From positions 1 to 11,319 of the forward strand of contig JAZSMS010000077.1 in the NCBI GenBank assembly GCA_045536015.1: DNA of 11,319 bases, read 5' to 3'. Each line of letters begins with the position of its first letter. The first letter of the stretch is position 1. Made by a program: the position numbers and the translations under genes. The DNA is from JAZSMS01 sp045536015. GTDB lineage: Bacteria; Bacillota; Clostridia; Christensenellales; QALW01. Below are positions 1 to 5,509 of the stretch, piece after piece. The notes below the pieces were generated by a model that saw only the letters and a list, made by a program, of their open reading frames with translations, had not been told where the DNA came from and made no database searches.

Positions 1-149
1 TCAAGCGTACCAAAAGCAACTGCTTGCATACGATTAAAAAACAAATGTCCCAACACTGCGGGAGTTGCAGCATCAAGCAAACTTTCATCAAATTCCTTTT
101 CCTTGAAACTGCACAAACTTTTAAATAGTTCTTTTTCTCTTTTTTTCAT
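1..149 (-). CDS. Partial ORF, N-terminal 49 residues, possible nucleotidyltransferase-family protein
   Basis: This reading frame begins at an ATG (147-149, minus strand) and leaves the window open at base 1, so only about 49 codons are visible. A good ribosome binding site (GAAAGGAAAT) lies just upstream, and the start is 13 bases after the stop of the HTH regulator at 163, so the two are almost certainly co-transcribed. The visible part starts with a lysine-rich stretch (MKKREKELFKSL) followed by a segment containing PAVLGHLFFNRMQAVAFG. From memory, this resembles the N-terminus of a nucleotidyltransferase-like family (NTP_transf_5 type) found in Clostridia. The catalytic region would lie outside the window, so that name is an inference with low support. 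That it is a real gene is much surer, given its RBS, spacing and open frame. Confidence 0.6.
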   Translation of the reverse strand, partial: MKKREKELFKSLCSFKEKEFDESLLDAATPAVLGHLFFNRMQAVAFGTL

Positions 150-162
150 ACTAAATTTCCTT

Positions 163-513
163 TCAATTTTTTTGTTTTGTATACTGCGAGATAATAGATT
201 TAAACAATTTGTTTTCTTCTATACTTAATTCACACGTAGCCTTTTCATCTGCCATTTTGGATAATTTATGTAATAGATTTAATTCCCTTTCAGTCATATA
301 CATTCGTGTCATTGAATAATCATCAGTCACATAAACTCCACCACCATATCTACCGCACTGTGTATAGATAGGCTCTGTGACACTAAGCACTTCAATATCT
401 CGCAAAATGGTTCTTGTGGAAACACCGAACTCATCTGCTAAATTTGAAATTGTTTCGTGTCTTCTCCGGCACAGCACACGCATTATTTCTGTCCTTCGTT
501 CGGCAGTTCCCAT
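163..513 (-). CDS. Short DeoR/HTH_11-type transcriptional regulator without ligand domain
   Basis: A 116-residue DNA-binding protein. Residues 5-43 form a winged helix-turn-helix of the DeoR/HTH_11 type: ERRTEIMRVLCRRRHETI, then NLADEFGVSTRTILRDIEVL as recognition region. A wing follows at about 48-62 with the PIY...GRYGGGVYV pattern seen in YafY/WYL-like regulators. The remaining ~50 residues are too short for a WYL or sugar-binding domain, so this is a stand-alone HTH protein of a kind common in Clostridia accessory regions. I chose the ATG at 511-513 because AAAGGAGGGAG lies directly upstream; a longer frame to 561 would run into the inverted repeat at 549-577 and has no RBS. It is followed after 13 bases by the partial gene at 1-149. 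Likely role (inference): repressor of its own two-gene operon through the upstream palindrome. Confidence 0.85.
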   Translation of the reverse strand: MGTAERRTEIMRVLCRRRHETISNLADEFGVSTRTILRDIEVLSVTEPIYTQCGRYGGGVYVTDDYSMTRMYMTERELNLLHKLSKMADEKATCELSIEENKLFKSIISQYTKQKN

Positions 514-548
514 TCGTACTCCCTCCTTTCTTGAACACAGTTTAAAAC

Positions 549-577
549 TTAACCCTGACAACTACTGTCAGGGTTAA
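549..577. promoter_or_regulatory. Perfect 12-bp inverted repeat, probable operator of the HTH gene
   Basis: Arms of 12 bases (TTAACCCTGACA / TGTCAGGGTTAA) are separated by ACTAC, giving a core TGACA-N5-TGTCA. It lies 36 bases upstream of the HTH regulator's start codon and is downstream of the terminator at 578-635. Its position suits autoregulation by the HTH protein. It could also form an RNA hairpin in the leader, but no continuous U-tract follows on either strand. I could not identify a convincing -35/-10 pair here. Confidence 0.6.
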
Positions 578-635
578 AACAAAAAAATAAAAAAACCTGA
601 CAAACCATGTACTCTGTACAATGATTCGCCAGGTT
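578..635 (-). terminator. Rho-independent terminator of the KilA-N operon
   Basis: Read on the minus strand, bases 635-594 form a long hairpin. The outer stem is AACCTG/CAGGTT. It continues through a mixed Watson-Crick and G-U stem to an inner GTAC/GTAC stem with loop AGA, with one or two bulged bases. It is followed at once by a T-rich run (TTTTTTTATTTTTTT, 579-593). It closes transcription coming from the 811-2694 genes and separates them from the HTH operon. Confidence 0.8.
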
Positions 636-810
636 CCTCTTGATTCTTTAACAAGTCCAACTTATCTCTTCGGCACTAAAATATTCTCTTTTTCTTGCTT
701 TCAATCTTTTATAAAGCATACAATAAGAGGGTTTTATCTTTCAAAAAATTCACATGATTTTCTGTCTAAAAACATTACGTCAATTCAGTTTCAAATACTG
801 TTATTTTACA

Positions 811-1551
811 TTACAACAACTTGTAATCTTTGATGATAGGAAAAATAGTATTTGTGTATAATGGAATGCTCAAATCAACTTTTGTTTTATCAAGCCATCC
901 GTGCATCAAATTGTTTATAAGTGAGAATTTCATTGTGGGAATAAATTTCAAGAACGCTTCATTATCGATTGTTTCTACAAAATCAGTAGCACACATTTCG
1001 CAGATTGAACGCAAACCCCAATAATTATAAAGAACCCCAAAAGCAGATTTAAGGGTAGATATATTTGCAGGAAAATCATCTCTGCTGAATAAATCTATGG
1101 CATGTTGATATTTTTCTTTAACATATATAGATACCGTCTTATTACCCGCAAATGTGGATATAACTTTATTCATCGAAAACGATGGGATACATCCAATTGT
1201 TTCTGCTCCCACTAAGCAAGCCAATTCAACTTGAGAAGCATGATATTCCGTATATCCCGAAAGACCGGCATATCTCACTTTATCACCATTTACATATATT
1301 TCAGAATCATACATATGAGTGAATTCATGGAACATTAAATATTTTGATAATTCCAAGTTCGTGCTAACACATAAACTATGTTTACCTGTAATTGGTTGAT
1401 AAGCGGTTACTGCAGCAGAATCAAACCCTTGAGAGTCGGCAATAGCTAATGATGCAAATTTGGTTTGCAAATCAAATTCTGGGAACTGACTAATCCCCAT
1501 AAAGTTTTTGTATTCATTTACAAATAGATTAAGTTGTTCTTTAAGATTCAT
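811..1551 (-). CDS. Protein with HExxH metallopeptidase-like motif, third gene of the KilA-N operon
   Basis: A 246-residue protein with no signal peptide or membrane segment, so probably cytoplasmic. The clearest signal is HEFTH at residues 75-79, preceded by a hydrophobic helix (KYLMF), as in zinc metallopeptidases. Glutamates in YTEYHASQVE (E102 or E109) are 23-30 residues downstream and could supply the third zinc ligand, as in gluzincin or ImmA-like folds. The rest of the protein is not recognisable to me. ATG is preceded by AAAGGTGA. The gene begins 10 bases after the preceding stop and is the last of three genes; the terminator at 578-635 follows. Substrate is unknown. A phage- or mobile-element-derived peptidase is plausible from the KilA-N neighbour. 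Peptidase activity is inferred from the motif only. Confidence 0.75.
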   Translation of the reverse strand: MNLKEQLNLFVNEYKNFMGISQFPEFDLQTKFASLAIADSQGFDSAAVTAYQPITGKHSLCVSTNLELSKYLMFHEFTHMYDSEIYVNGDKVRYAGLSGYTEYHASQVELACLVGAETIGCIPSFSMNKVISTFAGNKTVSIYVKEKYQHAIDLFSRDDFPANISTLKSAFGVLYNYWGLRSICEMCATDFVETIDNEAFLKFIPTMKFSLINNLMHGWLDKTKVDLSIPLYTNTIFPIIKDYKLL

Positions 1552-1561
1552 AATTCACCTT

Positions 1562-2077
1562 TCATTTAAGCGACTTTTCTCCATCAATTGTGTAGTAATT
1601 CTTGTATTTTTCTATTACAGCTACAGCAAAATCCAATGCTATATCATAATAAATATCTTCTCTTCTAAATTCTTCGATATCAGCCGCACTTATTGGTCTG
1701 ATGGTATACTCTCCTAACACAAATTCTTTTGCTACATCCATAAACTCATTATAACTAGTTGTAATCCCACGTGCGTCAATATAGAACAAAACACCTCTTT
1801 TATATATCTGGCAAAAAGCATGAAAACTTCTTTTGTCTTTACCCTCTACGATATATGGAGCATAGCCAAATACTTTTTCTAATCCTAATGCAAAAAGATG
1901 ACAAGATCCTCTCAACAATTGGTGTGCCGTGCAGTATGGAAACTCTCCATCTTCAGGATATTTCATAAAATCCTCGAAATATATACGACATAAGGCATCA
2001 ATTGAGTCTTCAGCATTGTAGAAACCCTTATGCCACTCGTATCTACAAAATGACCGTAATTCTTCATAAGTTTTCAT
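1562..2077 (-). CDS. Uncharacterised 171-aa protein with possible papain-like C-H-D triad
   Basis: I do not recognise a named family. The pattern of conserved-looking residues suggests a papain/transglutaminase-like fold: GSCHLFALGL with Cys59 at the start of a helix, SFHAFC with His86 on a strand, and LFYIDARG with Asp101 on the next strand. That order and spacing match the Cys-His-Asp catalytic arrangement of such enzymes. The C-terminal part (110-171) is acidic and helical. There is no signal peptide, so it is probably cytoplasmic. The start overlaps the stop of the KilA-N gene in an ATGA (2074-2077), implying translational coupling, and the HExxH gene follows 10 bases later. Enzymatic function is inference; a structural role with the same fold is possible. 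Confidence 0.75.
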   Translation of the reverse strand: MKTYEELRSFCRYEWHKGFYNAEDSIDALCRIYFEDFMKYPEDGEFPYCTAHQLLRGSCHLFALGLEKVFGYAPYIVEGKDKRSFHAFCQIYKRGVLFYIDARGITTSYNEFMDVAKEFVLGEYTIRPISAADIEEFRREDIYYDIALDFAVAVIEKYKNYYTIDGEKSLK

Positions 2078-2694
2078 TTTTTTAGTTCTTCCAATTCTTT
2101 TTGTATTGACTCTAAAAAAGCAGCTTTACCGGAAATCAGTTTTATCAGTTCATACCGTTTCTTGGGAAAGACCCACGCATAAAAATCAATAGCAATATCT
2201 ATATGCGCAAAGGTGCCTCCCCCATTTCCCTGTTTAGACTCAATACCGATGGCACGAGCATACCCTTTCCAAATTTTTAGGGTAAGAGTAAACGAAGGAT
2301 CGGATAATTTCTTTTCAACTTGGCGATGACCTTGAATATCAAAAGCAACATTGTTTTCCAATTCCCACTGAAAAAGGAACTCAAGCGTATTTCTATCCCT
2401 TAACCAACTTTGAATAACATAACTGGGATTCTTAAAGTTTTTCAGCTTTGCAATTTCAGTTAAAGAAACATAATTATTATTGTACTTCGTTTTAGCTTTG
2501 AAGCGATCCATCTCCATCATAAGCAAGGCATACGCTCTATTTGATTCGATATTCTTTTCAATATTAACACGAATGCTTTCTAAGTGTTCTTCGACGTCCG
2601 CCGGTGAGAAAACGCCTCGCTCACACATATCTTCAAGAACAGCTCTATTATTTTCAATATATTCCTCTACTGCGCCTTTCATATAGGAATCCAA
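2074..2694 (-). CDS. KilA-N domain protein, first gene of a three-gene operon
   Basis: A 206-residue protein. Residues 1-70 are helical and charged. Residues ~73-180 match a KilA-N domain: YVSLTEIAK (75-83), then IQSWLRDRNTLEFLFQWE (94-111), and the diagnostic GGGTFAHIDIAIDFYAWVFP (158-177). KilA-N is a putative DNA-binding domain of phages, large DNA viruses and bacterial mobile elements. A short helical tail (EKELEELKK type) follows. The start is TTG at 2692-2694: GTGAGGTGAGGG ends three bases before it, whereas the first in-frame ATG (codon 5) would be too far from that site. It overlaps the next gene by ATGA. Likely role (inference): DNA-binding component and possibly autoregulator of the operon. 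Confidence 0.85.
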   Translation of the reverse strand: MDSYMKGAVEEYIENNRAVLEDMCERGVFSPADVEEHLESIRVNIEKNIESNRAYALLMMEMDRFKAKTKYNNNYVSLTEIAKLKNFKNPSYVIQSWLRDRNTLEFLFQWELENNVAFDIQGHRQVEKKLSDPSFTLTLKIWKGYARAIGIESKQGNGGGTFAHIDIAIDFYAWVFPKKRYELIKLISGKAAFLESIQKELEELKK

Positions 2695-2719
2695 CTGCCC
2701 TCACCTCACTTATATTAAT

Positions 2720-2748
2720 ATTTTACCATACTTTCTTCCATAATGGAA
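2720..2748 (-). promoter_or_regulatory. Extended -10 promoter of the KilA-N operon with overlapping palindrome
   Basis: On the minus strand an extended -10 (TGG-TAAAAT, -10 at 2720-2725) lies 17 bases from a weak -35 (TTCCAT, 2743-2748). A perfect 13-bp palindrome, TTCCAT-T-ATGGAA (2736-2748), covers the -35 and part of the spacer, a typical repressor position. The RBS of the KilA-N gene begins about 13 bases downstream of the -10. Confidence 0.55.
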
Positions 2749-2760
2749 TAGTTTTGTGGT

Positions 2761-2826
2761 TGAAACTTGCATATTTATTTGTTTAATTTTTGAATTTTTC
2801 TCAAACTTGTATATTTGTATGTTTGA
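2761..2826. repeat. Two related 24-bp direct repeats, start-to-start 40 bp
   Basis: Copies at 2761-2784 and 2801-2824 share about 20 of 24 bases (pattern T-AAACTTG-ATATTT-T-TGTTT) and start exactly 40 bases apart. The second copy is flanked by an inverted repeat, TCAAAC...GTTTGA (2801-2826). They sit upstream of the KilA-N promoter, at about -50 to -115. They could be binding sites for the KilA-N protein or another regulator. The AT-rich composition makes chance similarity possible. Confidence 0.5.
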
Positions 2827-2860
2827 AAGCAAATTTTCACTCAAAAACCCCCATTTTGGC

Positions 2861-2891
2861 ATAAAAAAGCCCATTTTTAGCTAAAAACGGG
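2861..2891 (-). terminator. Second, tandem terminator after the tRNA operon
   Basis: On the minus strand CCCGTTTTTAGCTAAAAATGGG (2870-2891) folds as one hairpin, with the G-T flank pairing as wobble, and is followed by GCTTTTTT (2863-2870). It lies 12 bases beyond the U-tract of the first terminator and would catch readthrough. Confidence 0.6.
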
Positions 2892-2902
2892 TAAAAAAGC
2901 GC

Positions 2903-2930
2903 AAAAAAACACGCCCGAAAAGGACGTGTT
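2903..2930 (-). terminator. Rho-independent terminator of the tRNA operon
   Basis: Minus strand: stem AACACGTCC / GGGCGTGTT with one U-G pair and loop TTTTC (2908-2930), followed by a run of seven T (2903-2909). It begins seven bases after the CCA end of tRNA-Cys. Confidence 0.9.
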
Positions 2931-2936
2931 TTTTTC

Positions 2937-3011
2937 TGGAGGCGCCACCCGGAATCGAACCGGGGAATAGAGGCTTTGCAGGCCTTTGCCTTACCGCTTG
3001 GCCATGGCGCC
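2937..3011 (-). tRNA. tRNA-Cys (GCA)
   Basis: Full cloverleaf on the minus strand: acceptor stem GGCGCCA/TGGCGCC, discriminator U and encoded CCA (2937-2939). The T-loop is TTCGAAT and the anticodon loop CTGCAAA gives anticodon GCA. It is the last gene of the four-tRNA operon. Confidence 0.96.
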
Positions 3012-3016
3012 GAATT

Positions 3017-3092
3017 TGGAGCGATAGACGAGATTCGAACTCGCGACATCCACCTTGGCTAGGTGGCACTCTACCAGCTGAGTTACTACCGC
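3017..3092 (-). tRNA. tRNA-Gly (GCC) with non-canonical A33
   Basis: Minus strand cloverleaf: acceptor GCGGTAG/CTATCGC with one G-U pair, D-stem ACTC/GAGT, D-loop AGCTGGTA keeping G18G19, anticodon stem CCACC/GGTGG, T-stem GCGAG/CTCGT, T-loop TTCGAAT, encoded CCA. The seven-base anticodon loop reads TAGCCAA, so the anticodon is GCC but position 33 is A (complement of 3060) where nearly all tRNAs have U. A10-U25 in the D-stem is also less usual. All other structural bases look intact, so the gene may be functional; a decaying or specialised copy is possible. Confidence 0.93.
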
Positions 3093-3094
3093 AT

Positions 3095-3171
3095 TGGCGA
3101 TCCGGATGGGGCTCGAACCCACGGCCTCTAGCGTGACAGGCTAGCGCTCTAACCAGCTGAGCTACCGGACC
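3095..3171 (-). tRNA. tRNA-Asp (GTC)
   Basis: Minus strand cloverleaf: acceptor GGTCCGG/CCGGATC, D-arm GCTC/GAGC, anticodon stem CTAGC/GCTAG with loop CTGTCAC giving GTC. The T-loop is TTCGAGC, the discriminator is G as expected for Asp, and CCA is encoded. Confidence 0.96.
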
Positions 3172-3175
3172 AGTT

Positions 3176-3251
3176 TGGTGGGAACAATAGGGCTCGAACC
3201 TATGACCCTCTGCTTGTAAGGCAGATGCTCTCCCAGCTGAGCTATGCTCCC
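3176..3251 (-). tRNA. tRNA-Val (TAC)
   Basis: Minus strand cloverleaf: acceptor GGGAGCA/TGTTCCC with one G-U pair, D-arm GCTC/GAGC, anticodon stem TCTGC/GCAGA with loop CTTACAA giving TAC. The T-loop is TTCGAGC, the discriminator A, and CCA is encoded. It is the first gene of the tRNA operon, directly after the promoter and a short leader. Confidence 0.96.
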
Positions 3252-3275
3252 AAACGCTTCTTTCAAAGCGTGACT

Positions 3276-3304
3276 ATTATATTATAACGGCTTTTTTTTG
3301 TCAA
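3276..3304 (-). promoter_or_regulatory. Consensus sigma-A promoter of the tRNA operon
   Basis: Minus strand TTGACA (3299-3304), a 17-base spacer and TATAAT (3276-3281), a perfect match to the housekeeping consensus, as expected for stable RNA genes. The leader contains a small inverted repeat, ACGCTT-N6-AAGCGT (3254-3271), which could be a processing hairpin before tRNA-Val. The rest of the 3305-3408 gap is AT-rich, and only a weak stem (GTCTT/AAGAC, 3395-3406) follows sigE. Confidence 0.95.
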
Positions 3305-3408
3305 CCATTTTTTTAGCATTTTTCCTATTTTTAATAAAAATACCATCCATTGTATTTTTTATTCTATAAAGTATATATTTTATTAGTATTTAAAGTCTTT
3401 TAAGACAT

Positions 3409-4095
3409 TTATGCCATATCACGTTTTAACTTTTTTATTATTCGCTTTTCAAGCCTTGATATGTAAGATTGCGATATTCCAAGCTTATCGGCAACTTCTT
3501 TTTGTGTAAGCTCCCGCGGGCAATCAATTCCATAGCGCAATTTTATAATTTCTTGTTCACGCTGTGGAAGTTTTTTTAAAACGTTTAACAACACTTTAAC
3601 GTCGTCGTGCTTATCCATATCGCGATAAACTATATCGGCATCAGTACCCAGAATATCCGATAATAATAATGCATTTCCGTCCCAGTCAACCTTTAACGGT
3701 TCTTCAAAAGAAACCTCGCCTTTAATTTTTGAGGTTCGGCGTAGAAACATTAAAATTTCATTTTCTACACAGCGCGAAGCGTACGTTGCAAGACGAATTT
3801 GTTTATCTGCATCAAAGGTATTAACCGCTTTAATTAAACCTATTGCACCTATTCCCGTCAAATCGTCAACCGAAACACCCGTGTTTTCAAACTTTTTTGC
3901 TATATAGACCACAAGGCGCAAATTATGCTCAATCAGCTTTGAGCGCGCCGCATCACTTCCTTGCTTTAATTGTTCAAGTGCTTCGGCTTCTTCCTTTGCA
4001 TCAAGCGGTGCAGGTAAATTTTGACCCCCGCCTACATAGTATATTCCATCCGGCAAAAAAAGTTCCCTTATTTTTTGCAAAAATTCTTTAAACAT
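3409..4095 (-). CDS. sigE: Sporulation mother-cell RNA polymerase sigma factor, pro-sigma-E
   Basis: A 228-residue sigma-70 family factor that directs early mother-cell transcription after asymmetric division. The sequence matches sigma-E closely: a short amphipathic pro-region (residues 1-~18), then the conserved IYYVGGGQNLPAPL near the expected cleavage site. Region 2 spans ~53-120 and includes NLRLVVYIAKKFENTG and TYASRCVENEILMFLRR. The linker has VDWDGNALLLSDILGTD. The region 4 HTH is at ~196-217 (TQKEVADKLGISQSYISRLE). I prefer the ATG at 4093-4095, 8 bases after AGAGGG and overlapping the spoIIGA stop as TAATG; a GTG at 4104 has no spaced RBS. Known family biology: membrane-bound SpoIIGA removes the pro-sequence after a forespore signal. 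Downstream lie tRNA genes, not sigG. Confidence 0.96.
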   Translation of the reverse strand: MFKEFLQKIRELFLPDGIYYVGGGQNLPAPLDAKEEAEALEQLKQGSDAARSKLIEHNLRLVVYIAKKFENTGVSVDDLTGIGAIGLIKAVNTFDADKQIRLATYASRCVENEILMFLRRTSKIKGEVSFEEPLKVDWDGNALLLSDILGTDADIVYRDMDKHDDVKVLLNVLKKLPQREQEIIKLRYGIDCPRELTQKEVADKLGISQSYISRLEKRIIKKLKRDMA

Positions 4096-4862
4096 TAAAC
4101 ACACCCTCTTACAAGCTCGGGGTGGATAAGTGCATCAAACCCCGAAAAACTTTCTTTTTCGCTTATTGCAATTATGCAATTTACCTCAATATCCTTTTCA
4201 TTTACATTAAGTATTAATCTATCTTCATATCCTAGTAATGCACCTTCACCCTTTAAGCACGAATATGGTATTATTAACGGAATTTTATCTTCTAACCTTG
4301 CCGCTTTTTTAGAAACTACCACAACGGGCTTGCCTTTATAATAAAGTGAATTTCCGCTATCAATGACCGCATTTAGCTTGCGGTCATTTAAAATAAGCGT
4401 TGCGCTTACCTGCTTTAGCTTGTGCCTTTTTGCCATAAATTTTAGCAAATAGTATGCCGTCACTGCAAATAAGCAAGAAAGACATATAATAACAAAAACA
4501 GCATCATCACTATACAATATTTTGTCGCTATGTTTAAATAAATTACTGCCCGAAAGCGTAATTGTTGATACAATTCCATATAATGCACAACTGCACATTA
4601 TTGCATAAATAAGTTGCCACGCATATTCTTTTAGGTTTAACTTTCCAAAGCATATAAACAGCATAGCACCAAGCACACAAAACTTTATAATGGGGTTTAA
4701 GCAAATTTTACTTATAGGTGCAATGCAAGAATACACCGCACCAAAGCTAGAGGACAACAAAATATGTTTTTGCTTTTTTAGGCAAAAATATTCTACTGCT
4801 TTTAATAAAAAATAATCTACGATAAAATTTTCTATAAACACAAGCTCAACGTAAACTACCAT
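4095..4862 (-). CDS. spoIIGA: Sigma-E processing peptidase SpoIIGA
   Basis: A 255-residue membrane aspartic protease that cleaves the pro-region of sigma-E in the mother cell. The N-terminal half (~1-142) has about five hydrophobic segments and starts with the family-like MVVYVELVFIENFIVDYFLL. The C-terminal cytoplasmic half carries NAVIDSGNSLYY, with the catalytic aspartate at D168 in a DSGN motif. It is shorter than the Bacillus subtilis protein (about 309 residues), as is common in Clostridia. The start ATG is preceded by AAGGGTGATG. It overlaps sigE by one base (TAATG), so protease and substrate are translated together. The ~68-base upstream region after the apt terminator shows no clear -35 and no TGTCGAA-type Spo0A box. 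Confidence 0.94.
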   Translation of the reverse strand: MVVYVELVFIENFIVDYFLLKAVEYFCLKKQKHILLSSSFGAVYSCIAPISKICLNPIIKFCVLGAMLFICFGKLNLKEYAWQLIYAIMCSCALYGIVSTITLSGSNLFKHSDKILYSDDAVFVIICLSCLFAVTAYYLLKFMAKRHKLKQVSATLILNDRKLNAVIDSGNSLYYKGKPVVVVSKKAARLEDKIPLIIPYSCLKGEGALLGYEDRLILNVNEKDIEVNCIIAISEKESFSGFDALIHPELVRGCV

Positions 4863-4930
4863 GCACCCATCACCCTTTTTAATGTTACTTTAATCATTTT
4901 AAAAAAAGTGTTGTTTTGGCTTTATTGCAT

Positions 4931-4959
4931 AAAAAAATAGCGTGCTAAAAAGCACGCTA
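4931..4959 (-). terminator. Strong terminator after apt
   Basis: Minus strand stem TAGCGTGCT / AGCACGCTA (9 bp, perfect, loop TTTT; 4938-4959) followed by seven T (4931-4937). It closes the membrane protein-lon-engB-apt operon and insulates the spoIIG genes. Confidence 0.93.
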
Positions 4960-4972
4960 CTATTATGTAAAA

Positions 4973-5500
4973 TTATTTTCCGGGATATTTAACTATACTT
5001 TCAACGTCATAATCTTTAAGTACTTCTCTACCGTTAAGTCCTTCAAGCTCAATTAAAAACAAAAGCTTTGCAACGGTTCCGCCAAGTTTTTCAACAAGCT
5101 CGGCACTTGCTTTAATTGTTCCGCCGGTTGCAATAAGATCGTCAATAATAACAACCCTCTGCCCTGCTTTAACCGAATCGGTGTGCATTTCTATCTCGGC
5201 AGTGCCATATTCAAGCTGATACGAAACCGAAACAGTTTCTCTTGGAAGCTTGCCTTTTTTTCTAATAAGCACAAGCGGCTTTTTAAAGTGATATGCAAGC
5301 GGTGCGGCAAATACAAAGCCGCGTGACTCTGCCGCCGCAATGACGTCAAACTGCGTGTTTTCAAGCACTTTTTTCATTTCGTCAATAGCTAAAGTAAAGC
5401 CATCAGGGTCCTGAAGCACGGTGGTAATATCCCTAAACATTATGCCTTCTTCAGGAAAATCGGGAATTGTTAAAACGTAATCTGCTACTGTTTTTTTCAT
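4973..5500 (-). CDS. apt: Adenine phosphoribosyltransferase
   Basis: A cytoplasmic 175-residue enzyme of purine salvage, converting adenine and PRPP to AMP and pyrophosphate. Length and sequence are typical. Visible features are the N-terminal DFPEEGIMFRDIT (14-26), ESRGF (58-62), the flexible loop RKKGKLPRETVSVSYQLEYG (80-99), and the PRPP-binding motif VVIIDDLIATGGT (116-128). ATG is preceded by TAGGAGAAAAGT, and the gene starts 9 bases after the engB stop, so it is the last gene of the lon operon before the terminator at 4931-4959. In many Firmicutes apt sits near relA, so this lon-engB-apt order is somewhat different. No anomaly is seen in the protein. Confidence 0.97.
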   Translation of the reverse strand: MKKTVADYVLTIPDFPEEGIMFRDITTVLQDPDGFTLAIDEMKKVLENTQFDVIAAAESRGFVFAAPLAYHFKKPLVLIRKKGKLPRETVSVSYQLEYGTAEIEMHTDSVKAGQRVVIIDDLIATGGTIKASAELVEKLGGTVAKLLFLIELEGLNGREVLKDYDVESIVKYPGK

Positions 5501-5509
5501 ACTTTTCTC

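Noticed and set aside
549..577. Considered as a terminator instead of an operator
   Set aside because: On the plus strand it is followed by A-rich sequence, and on the minus strand the T-run is short and broken; the strong terminator lies just upstream.
640..735. Minus-strand mini-frame of 23 codons in the gap after the HExxH gene
   Set aside because: No RBS and no recognisable sequence; the gap 636-810 otherwise shows nothing beyond AT-rich spacer.
811..826. Inverted repeat TTACAA-CAAC-TTGTAA at the stop codon of the HExxH gene
   Set aside because: Short and not followed by a U-tract on the minus strand; the real terminator is at 578-635.
621..833. Plus-strand open frame of about 70 codons
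   Set aside because: It begins inside the terminator hairpin, has no RBS, and runs into the end of the HExxH gene on the other strand.
2837..3069. Two open frames on the minus strand across the tRNA-Cys/tRNA-Gly region
   Set aside because: They read straight through structurally intact tRNA genes and a terminator and have no supporting ribosome binding site; they are chance frames.
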